From assembly GCA_000969725.1 (NCBI GenBank), contig JXSR01S017624.1: 23,793 nucleotides of DNA; one strand, given 5' to 3'. Numbering within the stretch: the first letter of the stretch is position 1; each line of letters opens with the position of its first letter. Position numbers and translations under genes: made by a program. Source of the stretch: Ophiothrix spiculata. Lineage: Eukaryota > Echinodermata > Ophiuroidea > Amphilepidida > Ophiotrichidae. Below the pieces are notes generated by a model. It did not search any database and was not told the origin of the DNA. It saw nothing but the letters and a program-made list of their open reading frames with translations. This document shows, one piece after another, positions 10,327 to 20,062 of this stretch.

Positions 10327-10832
10327 AAGACTAAAGCAAAGTAGAAACCTTACTTAATGAAATTACCCTGATATTGATTGCCACATTGATTTCAAGTAAA
10401 GAGGGTGGCAAATTTATAAGAGTGCCACAAGTGGTAATTTCAATCCTCTTGGCTACATTGACAAAACTTATTGTCGACAGTGTCGACGTAGGTCGCTCGA
10501 TTTTGGGGGCTTTGTCGACAATGCAAATCAGTGCTTGCCAAATTATACCATCCCTAGCTTCCCCTGTACAAAGATATTGCAGATTTTTCCCAAATTTCTT
10601 TTCATATTTCATTATCAATCATGGTCCATTTCAGTTTTAAATCAAATTTGCTCCACCTGATTTCCATTTTGATACTTATGGCTAAAGGCTATTGGTATAA
10701 TTCTTAAAGAAATACATACGCCAACAATGAGAATATTGCGTGAAATACAATGTTATTACGAGGTGACTCATGTTTTCTGATGCATAAACGTGTAATATTG
10801 GTGTTAACTGTGACAGTGTTGTATGGGGGCAA
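10327..10832. other. Unassigned segment with clustered GTCGAC sites
   Basis: Three GTCGAC hexamers lie between about 10472 and 10521, in an ATTGTCGAC...GTCGACAAT arrangement. This part is less A+T-rich than its surroundings. Both strands are open (10374-10640 forward, 10331-10618 reverse), so codon evidence does not single out a gene. A decayed exon or repeat is possible. Confidence 0.35.
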
Positions 10833-11106
10833 GTTGGAAGGGTGACTGTAATCCATATGTAGTAACCTGTTACTTGACCATTCCACCTGGTGTCAATTCG
10901 TATGCAAATTGTTTTGTCCATCTGGTTGTCATTTCTTATCATTTTTTTATATGTGGCGGTCCAGCTCGTATTTCTCGCCAGAAAATTCATTTTGCCCTAC
11001 AATTGAAAATACATGTCAAGGTCGTAATTTGCCGAAATTGATTTTTTGACAGATTTACAATTAATCTGCATATTTTTAAGATAATCAACAGAAAATATAG
11101 GGCTTA

Positions 11107-11119
11107 CTGATCTTTGAAT
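11107..11119. repeat. Target-site duplication, left copy
   Basis: CTGATCTTTGAAT here is repeated at 11494-11506. The same site occurs once, uninterrupted, in copy A, which supports duplication on insertion. Twelve or thirteen bases are duplicated, depending on which insertion owns the shared C. Confidence 0.85.
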
Positions 11120-11494
11120 ATTAAAAACAGTGAAAACAGCACCAACTGACCAGCAGGGGAACTTTGGATGGATCAAAATAGATTCAAAAGATAAGTAAAA
11201 ACAATGGGAAATAGGTTAAAAACAATTTATTGACATAACAACATCCAAAGGGGTATAGACAATACTAAAAAACATAAACACCGACGTTTCGAACAGATAA
11301 AACTGATCTTTAACAAGGAAGATAAAAACACAAGACAACCTAATACAACAATACTCTTGTTGTATTAGGTTGTCTTGTGTTTTTATCTTCCTTGTTAAAG
11401 ATCAGTTTTATCTGTTCGAAACGTCGGTGTTTATGTTTTTTAGTATTGTATATACCCCTTTGGATGTTGTTAAGTCAATAAATTGTTTTTAACC
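11120..11494. mobile_element. Nested insertion carrying a large palindrome
   Basis: A 375-base insertion splits copy B. It has a 94-base non-palindromic leader (11120-11213) and then the 281-base palindrome. Long (12-13 base) target duplications suit target-primed insertion (LINE, SINE or Penelope-like) better than most cut-and-paste elements. The palindrome contains TTCGAAACGTCGG in both orientations, a motif I associate with the terminal repeats of Penelope-like elements and their hammerhead-like cores. The CUGAUGA core is not intact here, so that link is tentative. Confidence 0.75.
11214..11494. repeat. Nearly perfect 281-base palindrome (138-base arms, 5-base loop)
   Basis: Arms 11214-11351 and 11357-11494 flank the loop TACTC. 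I count two mismatches between the arms by eye, about 98.5% identity. Near identity implies recent formation or ongoing arm correction. An RNA transcribed through it would form a very long hairpin. Confidence 0.95.
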
Positions 11495-11768
11495 TGATCT
11501 TTGAATGCATTTATCTCAGTTTACTCCCTGACAACCTTTGATGGACCATAACTTAACTTCTGGATATTGTGTGAAGTTCTTTAAGGTGTCATTATCCTTA
11601 AACCATGGTTTTTGCAGTGAAAATGACAAAGAGGTTGCATTTACGGCTGGTTTGGGATGGACGGTCACATATGAGATAATGATAACACACGACAACCAGA
11701 TTGACAAAACAATTTGCATACGAATTGAGACCAGGTTACTACATACGGATTACGGCGACCATCCACCA

Positions 11769-13394
11769 TGAACCTCCAGTAAAGTCAGCATTTTTCATTT
11801 TGAGATACAGGGCAAAAAATGAAATTTATTTTTCAATATGGATAATTGATTGATTAATCCTAATCTAAAATTAAAATAGTATCGAAAGCTTTCATTTTAA
11901 ATTACCTCAACATTTATTGCAACACACTTGTGTATGGAGATTTTTAAAAGCTTATAACTTGAAAAGTAATGATCAGAATTAAGTAAATTTTCAGCATACA
12001 TCATATTCATCTTTTTATTTAAAAGTAAATGGTTTTAGAAACTGCTTTTCCCACAAAAAATCCTGTGTAGTAAATAGAATGAAAATAGAGGGTCTGATAT
12101 TTCAACTTCTGAGTACATCTCATTAGACAAGAGAGATGCAAGGTTTTATCACATCAGAATCATGAATTGCACCAAGTAAAGGAGTGGGGCTTGCTTTGCT
12201 ATGTGCAAAATCACATTTTGATACATCATGCACAAACTGATTTTACATAATTCCGTCACCAGCATACCACCACACTAACTTTTTTGACTTATAATATTGA
12301 TTTACGAAACCTAATCCATTCTCATTTTGTCCTGGCTTCCACCAACACAAATATTGGTTCTAATTTTGCTTCCAGCAAACTGTTGATGTGTCATTGCCAA
12401 GTACTCATGTAGCCAGTCTATTCATAAGAAGGAAAAATAAGTTTACATGAATATGACATACCATCAAACCCATCTCCGCCACCTGTATCTGTTAGATTTG
12501 ATTAACGAAATCTGGAACCAGACCGCCTCCAGCGTGGTATAAAATGAAACGCACCCTACCCAACTAAAAACTAATCAAAACGTATGTACCAAAACAGTGA
12601 TGATATTCCTGTTTGATTAAGACAATGGATGAAGATCAGGGAAGCCCTTAAGCTTTGTGCTTGGAGCAGTTACCATGGTGACAAGATTGATTTTTTGGGA
12701 CGATGAGCCCTGCGGCTTTGGTAATAATAACGGGATCCTGTCGAGGGTGTGTTTTGACATATGTATACCACTGTAGTTTGATGTATTATGAGGTGAGAGC
12801 TGAATATAAATGAAGATGTTTCTGGCTGGGTTGGTAATCACTGGGGCTGGGGTACTCTTCTTAGGAAGTAGCTTATCAGGTATTGTATACCAAATCAGTA
12901 CACCTTTCAGTGATTGTGATCAGTAGGATCATCATCATTTCCGTGTTATTTGGTTTTGGAAGCAGAACTTCTTTTATTTGTAAAGTTGAAAAATAACACG
13001 AGTTGGCAAATGTAAGGTATAAAAGTAATAGTTGAAATATGGCAAGATCCCTTCCATCCTCTTTTCTTTTTTAGGCGGAATGGATCTTGCACAAGACCCC
13101 TTCCCCCTAATACCCCTTCCTCATCTTTTCAAATATGATTCATACAGATAAGTGAGAGAATCCATGGGATATACCTTGGTTGGGTGTCACAGTGAAGTGG
13201 TGTTATCACGGTCCCATTAATTTAGACATGCTTGGTTACGCATCATGGTACACACCTTGATCATTTTAACATGATGATGCATAATCATCAGTTTTCTTTA
13301 TTTTGAATGTCTATAATGCATTTTTCTAAAGTTTCTGTTTTTAGACAAATTTATAATCTGCCTTGAGCACGCTCAACTCAAATAAGTTGACACG
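11769..13394. other. Long non-coding stretch, few local features
   Basis: Two minor points. A near-palindrome GTTACCATGGTGAC lies at 12669-12682. A hairpin AAGATCCCTTCC/GGAATGGATCTT lies at about 13043-13089, with a pyrimidine tract ending TTTTTTAG between its arms. No protein-like frame is supported; the 74-codon reverse frame at 12617-12841 has no features. Confidence 0.4.
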
Positions 13395-14220
13395 TTAAAG
13401 CAATACTATAAGATTTTGATCTAAAATAAATTCAGTTAAAGTAAAACAGCCTTAAATGAAGGAATATGACAATCTAAGAGCATTTGCAAATATATTTTAT
13501 CAAAAATTTGTTTTTGCCACTGAAAACTGGATACAATTAGCTAGTTCAAATGTTGTGTCCGTGCATAACAATGCATTTTGTAATCTGTAGTAAAATATTT
13601 TGTTAACCCATTACTTATTCTATTCACTGGAGTCAATAAGTATAGATAATCCCCACTTGAGAAATTGCAATCCTTAACAATCCTTTTGTGTCTACACGAT
13701 AAAAAGCACAACTAAACACCGCTAGACGTGTTTGCTTTAGTAGAAGACAATAGCCTATTCTATATTTTGATTGACAGGCCTCTTTTATGCAGTAAAATTG
13801 ATTCGATACTTCTTAAGTCATTTATGATTTAGTTTACAAAATCCTTTGTCCTTTAATGAGATAACTTACGACAAACTTGAACAGGCTAAATGAATATACT
13901 TGCTCTCCTATACCATTACACATGTAATTAAATTCGGGATCCCAAAATTCAACAAATGGCGCCATTGGCTATGACATGAAAAGTAAGCATCTTTAAGCCA
14001 AACCTTTGGAGGGTATTAACCCCTTCAGTCCTGAATTGTCATATATGGGTATTAATCTACACTCAATACAAATTGGAACGCCTGAGCGTTCTCTCGTATG
14101 CTCCTTAGGAAACGCTGAGGCGTTCTATCGGATCGAAAGGGTTAATACCAACCAAAATCTATCACCAAAAGTATTCAAAGTCGTGGGTGACATTTTTTAG
14201 ATCTGATAGTATTGCTTTAA
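13395..14220. mobile_element. TTAA-flanked non-autonomous element with a nested MITE
   Basis: TTAAAGCAATACTATAAGAT at 13395 is complementary to ATCTGATAGTATTGCTTTAA ending at 14220, with small changes. TTAA stands at both ends, as expected for elements that duplicate TTAA (piggyBac- or Kolobok-type). The interior has no transposase. A smaller TTAA-flanked unit (14016-14145) is inserted close to its right end. Confidence 0.7.
14016..14145. mobile_element. piggyBac-like MITE with strong internal hairpin
   Basis: TTAACCCCTTCAGTCC on the left is complementary to GGATCGAAAGGGTTAA on the right: TTAA sites followed by CCC...GGG ends, the piggyBac pattern. Inside, GAACGCCTGAGCGTT (14076-14090) and AACGCTGAGGCGTTC (14111-14125) form a 15-base stem with one mismatch. 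The forward frame across it (14006-14200) is incidental. Confidence 0.7.
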
Positions 14221-14253
14221 CTCTTTCAATCCGGCAAGCCGCTCAAAGCGGCT
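14217..14253. mobile_element. Third TTAA-type terminus with hairpin, partial
   Basis: TTAACTCTTTCAATCCGGC resembles the left end of the neighbouring MITE. It is followed by AGCCGC TCAAA GCGGCT (14237-14253), a perfect 6-base hairpin. No matching right end was found, so it is probably a truncated copy. It shares its TTAA with the right edge of the 13395-14220 element. Confidence 0.5.
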
Positions 14254-15207
14254 CGCAAAAGTGTGCATGATTTGCCAGAATTTCTACTTTGACCCAATTT
14301 TTTCAAATAGCTCTAAAAAACCCTACGAGCCCAAATTGGTCGAAAATTTGCCAGCAAGCAGTTGAAATGAAGAGCTATCTAGCGCTATCAATTTTATCAG
14401 CAAAGAGAACAACCCTGGCATACTACAATTTTCAGCTTTCTGGCGAACTAGGATGGATGGTGACAATTTTATTCTGAAGTGAAAAATAAATGTTGATTAA
14501 CTTTGAAGTCAAAAACAAAATAGTTTGATAAACTTTAATTTTGTGAAGTCTTATTAGTATTAATCCCCAGAGCTGAACTTCAATGTTGGGAGAAGTGCTT
14601 TGTTGCATCTGATGGTTAAGTGGAATAGTGTATTACTCAAACAACTGAGTATTAAGCTCTTCTTGGTTCTTGTAAACAGGGCTGTTAATAACCTAATTTT
14701 GAATTTTACAATAAATCAAAATGACAGATGTTAAGTTTTAAAAATACATAAAACTTGAAAAGGCTGTTCGTTTCCAGATACCAAATGAGATGATTTGAAA
14801 ATGATTCTCTATATTCCAATTTGTTATGGTCAGCTATATTAATAGACCAGACATAGAAAATATACCTAGCCATCTCAGGTGTAGTCCGATCCATAGGACC
14901 TTTGTTTTTTCGGTGACACTATATATCCACAATACAAATCCACCATCACATTATAATCCGTCCACTAGAAAAGCCCAAGTTCTAGATAGCCCACTGATCT
15001 CACCCCAAATGTTTTTGAGGTAGGTAGTGAGTGGCTCACTAGATCACTGGACTTGGTAGTTATTCCCTCATATTGGTTTGTGTCACTTTAAAAAACAAGG
15101 GTTCTATTAATCAAACTATCTCTGGTGCACGGGCTAGTTGAAATACAAAAAGTTAGTGACCCCTTCATCAGTAGAAATTCAGAAAATGACATTGATCAGT
15201 CACTGAT
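14254..15207. other. Non-coding stretch, nothing recognised
   Basis: The first part may be the interior of the truncated TTAA-type unit. Short frames at 14289-14477, 14706-14894 and 14826-15023 show no family features. Confidence 0.4.
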
Positions 15208-15209
15208 TA

Positions 15210-15354
15210 CTGTATAGGGATTTTTTTTGGCGAGGACAAATTTCAATTAGTTTCAATAGTAAATAAAATTTTAGTGAGGGATTTAATTTAGCGAATTTGC
15301 AGTCTAGCGAAACTAGGGAAATTAAATCCCTAGTGAAAATTAGTCCCTTTACAG
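15210..15354. mobile_element. TA-flanked MITE with internal inverted repeat
   Basis: TA|CTGTATAGGGATT on the left is complementary to AGTCCCTTTACAG|TA on the right, with a few mismatches. AGGGATTTAATTT and AAATTAAATCCCT inside form a perfect 13-base inner inverted repeat, and GCGAA/TTCGC words strengthen the fold. TA target sites suggest the Tc1/mariner superfamily, by inference only. Confidence 0.65.
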
Positions 15355-15357
15355 TAT

Positions 15358-16663
15358 TATTATTGGTATTTTCCTGTTTTGTCTTGTCACTTGTGGAGAA
15401 AATGGAAACCTTTTGCAGTTATATATTACCTGGACTTGTACTTAAATTGCAGACACTGACTTCAATGCATCATTATTGGTTTACAATTTGCTTAATAATA
15501 AAAACATATTGGTACATATCAAGCAGATCATGAGTTGATGTATTTACCAATAACATTGATTAGCGCTGGCTCATCAATACTTCATTTGCGAAGCTTTTAT
15601 CGTCAACAAAGAGCGTGAAAGAGCTCGACCCTCTGGGGTCATTAGATTTGATATTGGATGCATGTGTCATGTGTGACCTGAAATAGGCCTAGGTAGGAAA
15701 TAGGATGGGGAGTTTTTCAGACTGAAAAATGGGGAACATTGCATGAATTATGGCTTTACGGAATTCCAGTTCCAGTGCAATTTTCTTTATTTGTGCCAGC
15801 CTTGGCATTATGAATTTGCATTGTCTTGTTTAGAGTGAGGTTCAGGATTGTGTCTTTTTGACAAAATTGTCCCATTCAATGGATTGCAATACTCCATACA
15901 ATTTTTCAAGAATGGAGCAATTGTACCTATACTGCACCTTGATGAAATCTGGTTTATCACTTGAAAACTTATTGATTACTTAGTAATATGCACTATCTCA
16001 ATAATAGACTATTCAAAAAATCTTGTTATGTTGTAATTTTTCTTTTAACAAACAAAAATTAGTGAATGGTGAATTTTATAGGGTTAATTGTATATGAAGA
16101 GCTTATATGAGGATTGGTTTTTCAAAGAATAAAACATGTTTAATAGAACTCCAGACAAATTACAATTTAGAAATGTGTACTACATCAAATTGGGGTGCCC
16201 ACCCCTGATCTACTCTAACCCAATCCTTTCTAGTCAATGGTGGCAGTGCAGTAACGTAAATAATGCATTGGTGGTGTTTTTGAATTGTTCTCACCAGCAG
16301 AGTGCAGAGCTCACTGTATTAGTTTCAAACTGTCGTCTGCTTCTAATGTGAGATATGATTTGCACAAATTCTGGAATTTTTGTGGCAAAAAATGCAAACA
16401 ATTTCAACCGAACTGAAGAGAGATAGATAAATATAGGTCTGTGATTAAGTATATCTATTGATTTCAGGATATAGATGTGGAATATATTTGCTTAGAATAC
16501 AGGCTGTTAAGCTTAACTGAAGAAGGTATGTAAGACAAGTATTTTGTGTAAATTGTCGATAGATGTTGTTCTAAAATTTTAAAAGTTGGACATACCAATT
16601 TACAATGAAGAGGATATTATATTTATATTCATGGATGGCTCTAATGTGCAATCTGACATGATT
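15358..16663. other. Non-coding stretch, nothing recognised
   Basis: No repeat family or exon can be supported. The 71-codon frame at 16136-16351 has no motifs. Confidence 0.4.
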
Positions 16664-17003
16664 CCTACCTCAAGACACCACCAAAAAGATCCAACCCATT
16701 TCGCTTGGTCTCACTGATAGACCCTCTATTTTTACCAACTGTCACTCATTGATCCCCTATTTTAAAACTTTTGTCGCTCAAAATCTAATCTTTTCCTTAA
16801 TTTGATAGATTTTTGAAACCTTTACTAAATATGTCGAAATTTTGTGATTTTTGTGTCCATTTTGTCCAAGGAAGATCCAGTTTTTTGTGGATTTCACCCA
16901 AAGACTTCCCATTTTTCTGCACCTTGTCTCTGAAAGACCCCCTTTTTTTGCTCCAATTTTGTCACCTGAAAGACCCCTACTTCTGATGTTCAGGGTGGCA
17001 CTC
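16664..17003. mobile_element. Degenerate 'GAAAGACCCCCT' repeat element, ends unclear
   Basis: The phrase CTGATAGACCCTCTATTTTT and variants (TTGATCCCCTATTTT, CTGAAAGACCCCCTTTTTTT, CTGAAAGACCCCTACTT) recur at irregular 60-120 base intervals. The phrase style is like that of elements of the CCGGGGGG group. No terminal inverted repeat was found, so boundaries are approximate. Confidence 0.5.
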
Positions 17004-17106
17004 GTACATCAATTTCATATGTGAGTACCCCCCTCCCCACTTGGGGAGGGATGGGGGTACATCACTTTCATGTGTGAGTACCCCCTCCCCCTCCTGGGGA
17101 GGGATG
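17004..17106. repeat. Two 53-base tandem units, GAGTACCCCC...GGGGAGGG
   Basis: GTACATCA.TTTCAT.TGTGAG begins units at 17004 and 17057. Each holds a short CCCCTCCCC/GGGGAGGG inverted repeat. Copies differ at several positions. Confidence 0.8.
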
Positions 17107-17899
17107 ACACAGCCAGCACCACTCTTGTAGGGGATATAAACTTTATGTGCAAGTATGCAGGTTTGCCAAAATAACATTAAAAATCATCTTTTAGACCCCA
17201 GGCTCCAGGAGAGGTCAGTTTTGGGCCAACTTTTGAAATGTATTACCTCAAAGGGTCAAAAACCACATCCCATTTCTTTCTTTCTATTTTGACAACTGAA
17301 CTAAATTTTGTTTCGGTAAAAATTTTAACAGTTTCACTTTTATTTTGAAAATTTTGAAACACAGTCCTGGGGATGCTTTTCTCAAATTTTTGATTTTTGT
17401 CTTAAATTTTGAAATAATGTTAAAAATAGGTTAAAATGAGATAAAAAATTGTGAAAAATAATAAATTTTAACCTGCTTTTGGCATTATTGCAAAACAAAA
17501 ATCTAGAATTTGTGCAAGGACACCTTACATGCCCTTAAATGTTTTAATACTACCTTTAGAATTATAAATTTACATGGCAAAATGCTACAAAATCAGCTCC
17601 AGAAGATCAATCTTGCAAACATAGCCCCATTTTGGCTCTAATTTGTTGCAAATTGAAACCTGTGTCATTGAGACACCCTCCCAATAGACCACATCACTTC
17701 ATCAACTTGGCTTGTTTCTCACTTCTCATTAAGCTTAGACATGAAATATTAGATGGATAGCATGTAAAACAATACCAATTATGTCATCTTCAAGTATTGG
17801 TAGCAGTGATGAAATGAGGCAGAATCCTGTGGTAGGCTGCTCAACCTTGACAGATGTCTGATCAGAGAACAAAATTACAGTTTGGGGATACATTTTATT
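17107..17899. other. Non-coding stretch, repeat-like wording
   Basis: TTTTGAAA/AAATTTTGA words are frequent at 17290-17460, suggesting the decayed interior of a transposon. No ends are definable. Confidence 0.35.
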
Positions 17900-17909
17900 A
17901 TTATAATCA

Positions 17910-18762
17910 GGCCTGTAGCCAGGGGCTGTGGTGATGGCATTGCACCCCCAAATTTGATAATGTACCAAAAAGGCCCACCAAAAGTACAAAAAGGACCCAA
18001 AAACACAAAACAATCATCATAAAGTTCATTTTTGGGTAATTTTACATAAAACGTAGTTAAAACTACTAAAACCCCTTTTTTGCTTTTCACTTTCTTAAGG
18101 GGTTTTCTCAGAGATACAGTTGCTTACGACTGCGGGATAATGATTTTTTTTCATAAATAATAAAAAATCAAAAAAATGTTTGCATCCGTTTTTGCACGCG
18201 CAAATTTCAATGCACATTGAACGCATGCTTTATTTACACGTTTGGTTAATCACTCGCCCCATCGCTGCGTAATATATACGCGGGGAATTATGCAGACGCA
18301 GATGTGCCACCAAAGTAATCAAATTTTATTAAGAAATGCCATTTTTTGTCATTTTTCTTGAAAACTAACACGGTGAACCTATTTTTTTTATTTCAGTATT
18401 TTAAAATGCGTAAAAAGTGTTTTAACATGTGCAAGTAAATCAATGGAACATTTACTATTTTTAAATCACATAATGATCGACTTTTTGGAGTTTTCCCTGT
18501 ATGGTAAATTGGGTGATTTTTTGGGCAAACAAACTTTTGAAATGCCTGTATCTCAAAAACAAGCATTGTGACCTATAATTTTTTATTTTAGATTCATTAT
18601 CAGCACAAATAAATCTACCAAATACTAAATTTTTAAGAAAATCAATGGATATTTTGCATCTCTGAAAAACATTTAACCCACTGAAATTAGTTGACGGAAA
18701 TGAAAATTTGGCCACGTTTTGCAATCCTGCACCCTCCTGAAAAAAATCCTGGCTACAGAGTG
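17910..18762. mobile_element. 853-base element with CTGTAGCCAGG ends
   Basis: CTGTAGCCAGG near the left edge (17913-17923) is complementary to CCTGGCTACAG near the right edge. ATTATAATCA flanks both sides (17900-17909 and 18763-18772), a perfect 10-base direct repeat consistent with a target duplication. The interior contains A+T-rich segments plus a CpG-bearing patch at 18180-18300 with GCGTA ATATA TACGC. Reverse-strand frames (17735-18090, 18461-18724) show no domain I recognise. It is non-autonomous. The superfamily is open: short TIRs and 8-10 base duplications suit hAT or Mutator types. Confidence 0.7.
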
Positions 18763-18847
18763 ATTATAATCAAGCATGAAAATAATGGGAAGTGAAACTG
18801 TTGAAATGTAGAATGTGGTGCCAAAGCTCTGGGAAAGTTGAATATTA

Positions 18848-19102
18848 CGCCATAAAAATAATTGTTCTGTTGCCCTCAAGTGGAATTTTTGAAAAATTGA
18901 GTTGGTCGGTCGATTTGTTTTAATTAACATTTGTTTTAAAGCACCCAACGTTCCAAATTTGGGTGCATTTTCCACTATTTTCAAAAAAATCTAAAAACAC
19001 ACCCAATGTGAGCAAAATTGGGTGCTTTCCCAACACTAATATTTAATAAAAAATTTTTGATCAGGGTCGGTCGCTGAGGGCAACACAACAACTTTTTTTG
19101 CC
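18848..19102 (+). mobile_element. Harbinger-like MITE, copy 1
   Basis: The unit starts CGCCATAAAAATAATTGTTC and ends CAACTTTTTTTGCC, with TTA immediately outside on both sides (18845-18847 and 19103-19105). A 3-base TTA duplication with GGC-type ends is characteristic of PIF/Harbinger elements. The inner words GCACCCAA and TTGGGTGC are repeated and complementary, giving a second inner fold. Copy 2 at 22755-23007 is collinear over its full length. The 116-codon forward frame starting at 19098 begins in this element and is not a gene. Confidence 0.8.
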
Positions 19103-19105
19103 TTA

Positions 19106-19864
19106 CTGTCATTTTACAGCTTGTATTCTGCACTTATGTCATAACAATAGGGATGTAAGTGCCATTGAATACGATTCAATGATACACACATTATGCTATA
19201 GAAAGACAGTGTTATTGTACTATTATCATTATTGGCAGGCAATTGAAAACAATGTTCCTGTAGGTATTCAAACATGCTGCATAGTTGTTCATCGCAAATC
19301 AACAACGATGAATCCGTCCTCGGTTTTTTTATCGCATAAGGGTGGTAAAAATAGCCTATGTGGATGCAAAAACAAAAAATCCTCTATTGAACGTTTGAGG
19401 CAGTGGTTGTCATGTAGATTCAGATTCATATTTTTGCAAGAATTTTAGAAGAACACACCTTTTAATGGAAGTAATTCAACTTTGCTGCTTTATGTATCTA
19501 CTGAGATCTTGGAGAGAAATGAAAAACACTAATTTACTAAAATTCAGATAACTGGAGATTGGTTTAGTCACTTGTTATGATTTAAAAAGCAGATTAAAGT
19601 GTTTAAATTCCAAATTGTGCCAGAGTGAACAACACATCTCAAAGATTTGAAGAAACAAGGCATTCAACTTGAATCAAGTTCTTTCTAATACAACGTGTAT
19701 AAAGTATGGCAGCCATTGCAGATACGGCTTTTATGTATTCTCATGACAAAATGTCCCATATTTTCTATAGGTGGCTTTCAGACAAATTTTTGCTTACGAC
19801 ATGAATTTGGTCTAAACCTAAACTGTACAAATCAAACTCCACAATTGTCATATATATAATGTAG
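19106..19864. other. Non-coding stretch, nothing recognised
   Basis: No gene-like composition or inverted repeat is supported. Confidence 0.4.
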
Positions 19865-19872
19865 ATGTAGAG

Positions 19873-20054
19873 CAGGGGTTCTCAACTAGTTCTTACAATT
19901 CGACAAATATAAGAAAATTGTATAGTGAAGGGCCAAATGCCGCCTTTATTTAGTATATTTTAATTTATTTATTTGTTTTTTGAAAGTGTCAGAGCGCGAA
20001 TCAGTACTAGCAAAAGTGCCAAAATGCGGATGCGCCACTAGTTGAGAAGCGTTG
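19873..20054. mobile_element. Compact hAT MITE (182 bases)
   Basis: The left end CAGGGGTTCTCAACTAGT is complementary to the right end ACTAGTTGAGAAGCGTTG with three mismatches. CAGGGGTTCTCAAC is the classic Charlie-type hAT terminus. The flanks ATGTAGAG (19865-19872) and ATGTAGAT (20055-20062) form an 8-base target duplication with one difference, the hAT length. There is no coding capacity. Confidence 0.88.
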
Positions 20055-20062
20055 ATGTAGAT

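Larger units (their letters stand above)
10841..11760 (+). mobile_element. Copy B: long-TIR non-autonomous element, interrupted
   Basis: The left arm (10841-10962) and right arm (11659-11760) are inverted copies of each other. Shared blocks include GTAATCC.TATGTAGTAACCTG, CAATTCGTATGCAAATTGTT and CTGGTTGTC. Arms are about 100-120 bases with indels and moderate divergence. The outer ends fade, so true boundaries may lie a few bases outside. Without the insertion at 11120-11494 the element would be about 545 bases. The interior matches copy A at 7556-7930 in reverse orientation. Reverse and forward frames across the arms (10682-10990, 11538-11771) encode similar peptides only because the arms are complementary. 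No transposase is present and the superfamily is unassigned. Confidence 0.8.

Noticed and set aside
10331-10640. Overlapping forward and reverse open frames of 88-95 codons with fairly protein-like composition
   Set aside because: Both strands are open over the same bases and neither matches a family I know. I kept the region as unassigned.
11281-11425. Possible functional hammerhead ribozyme
   Set aside because: The CUGAUGA core is not intact, so I list it only as a motif resemblance.
11516-11771. Open frames on both strands of copy B's right arm, resembling those at 10682-11041
   Set aside because: Similarity comes from the terminal inverted repeats, not from coding.
19098-19448. 116-codon forward open frame
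   Set aside because: It starts inside the right end of MITE copy 1, and the residue composition and context do not suggest a protein.
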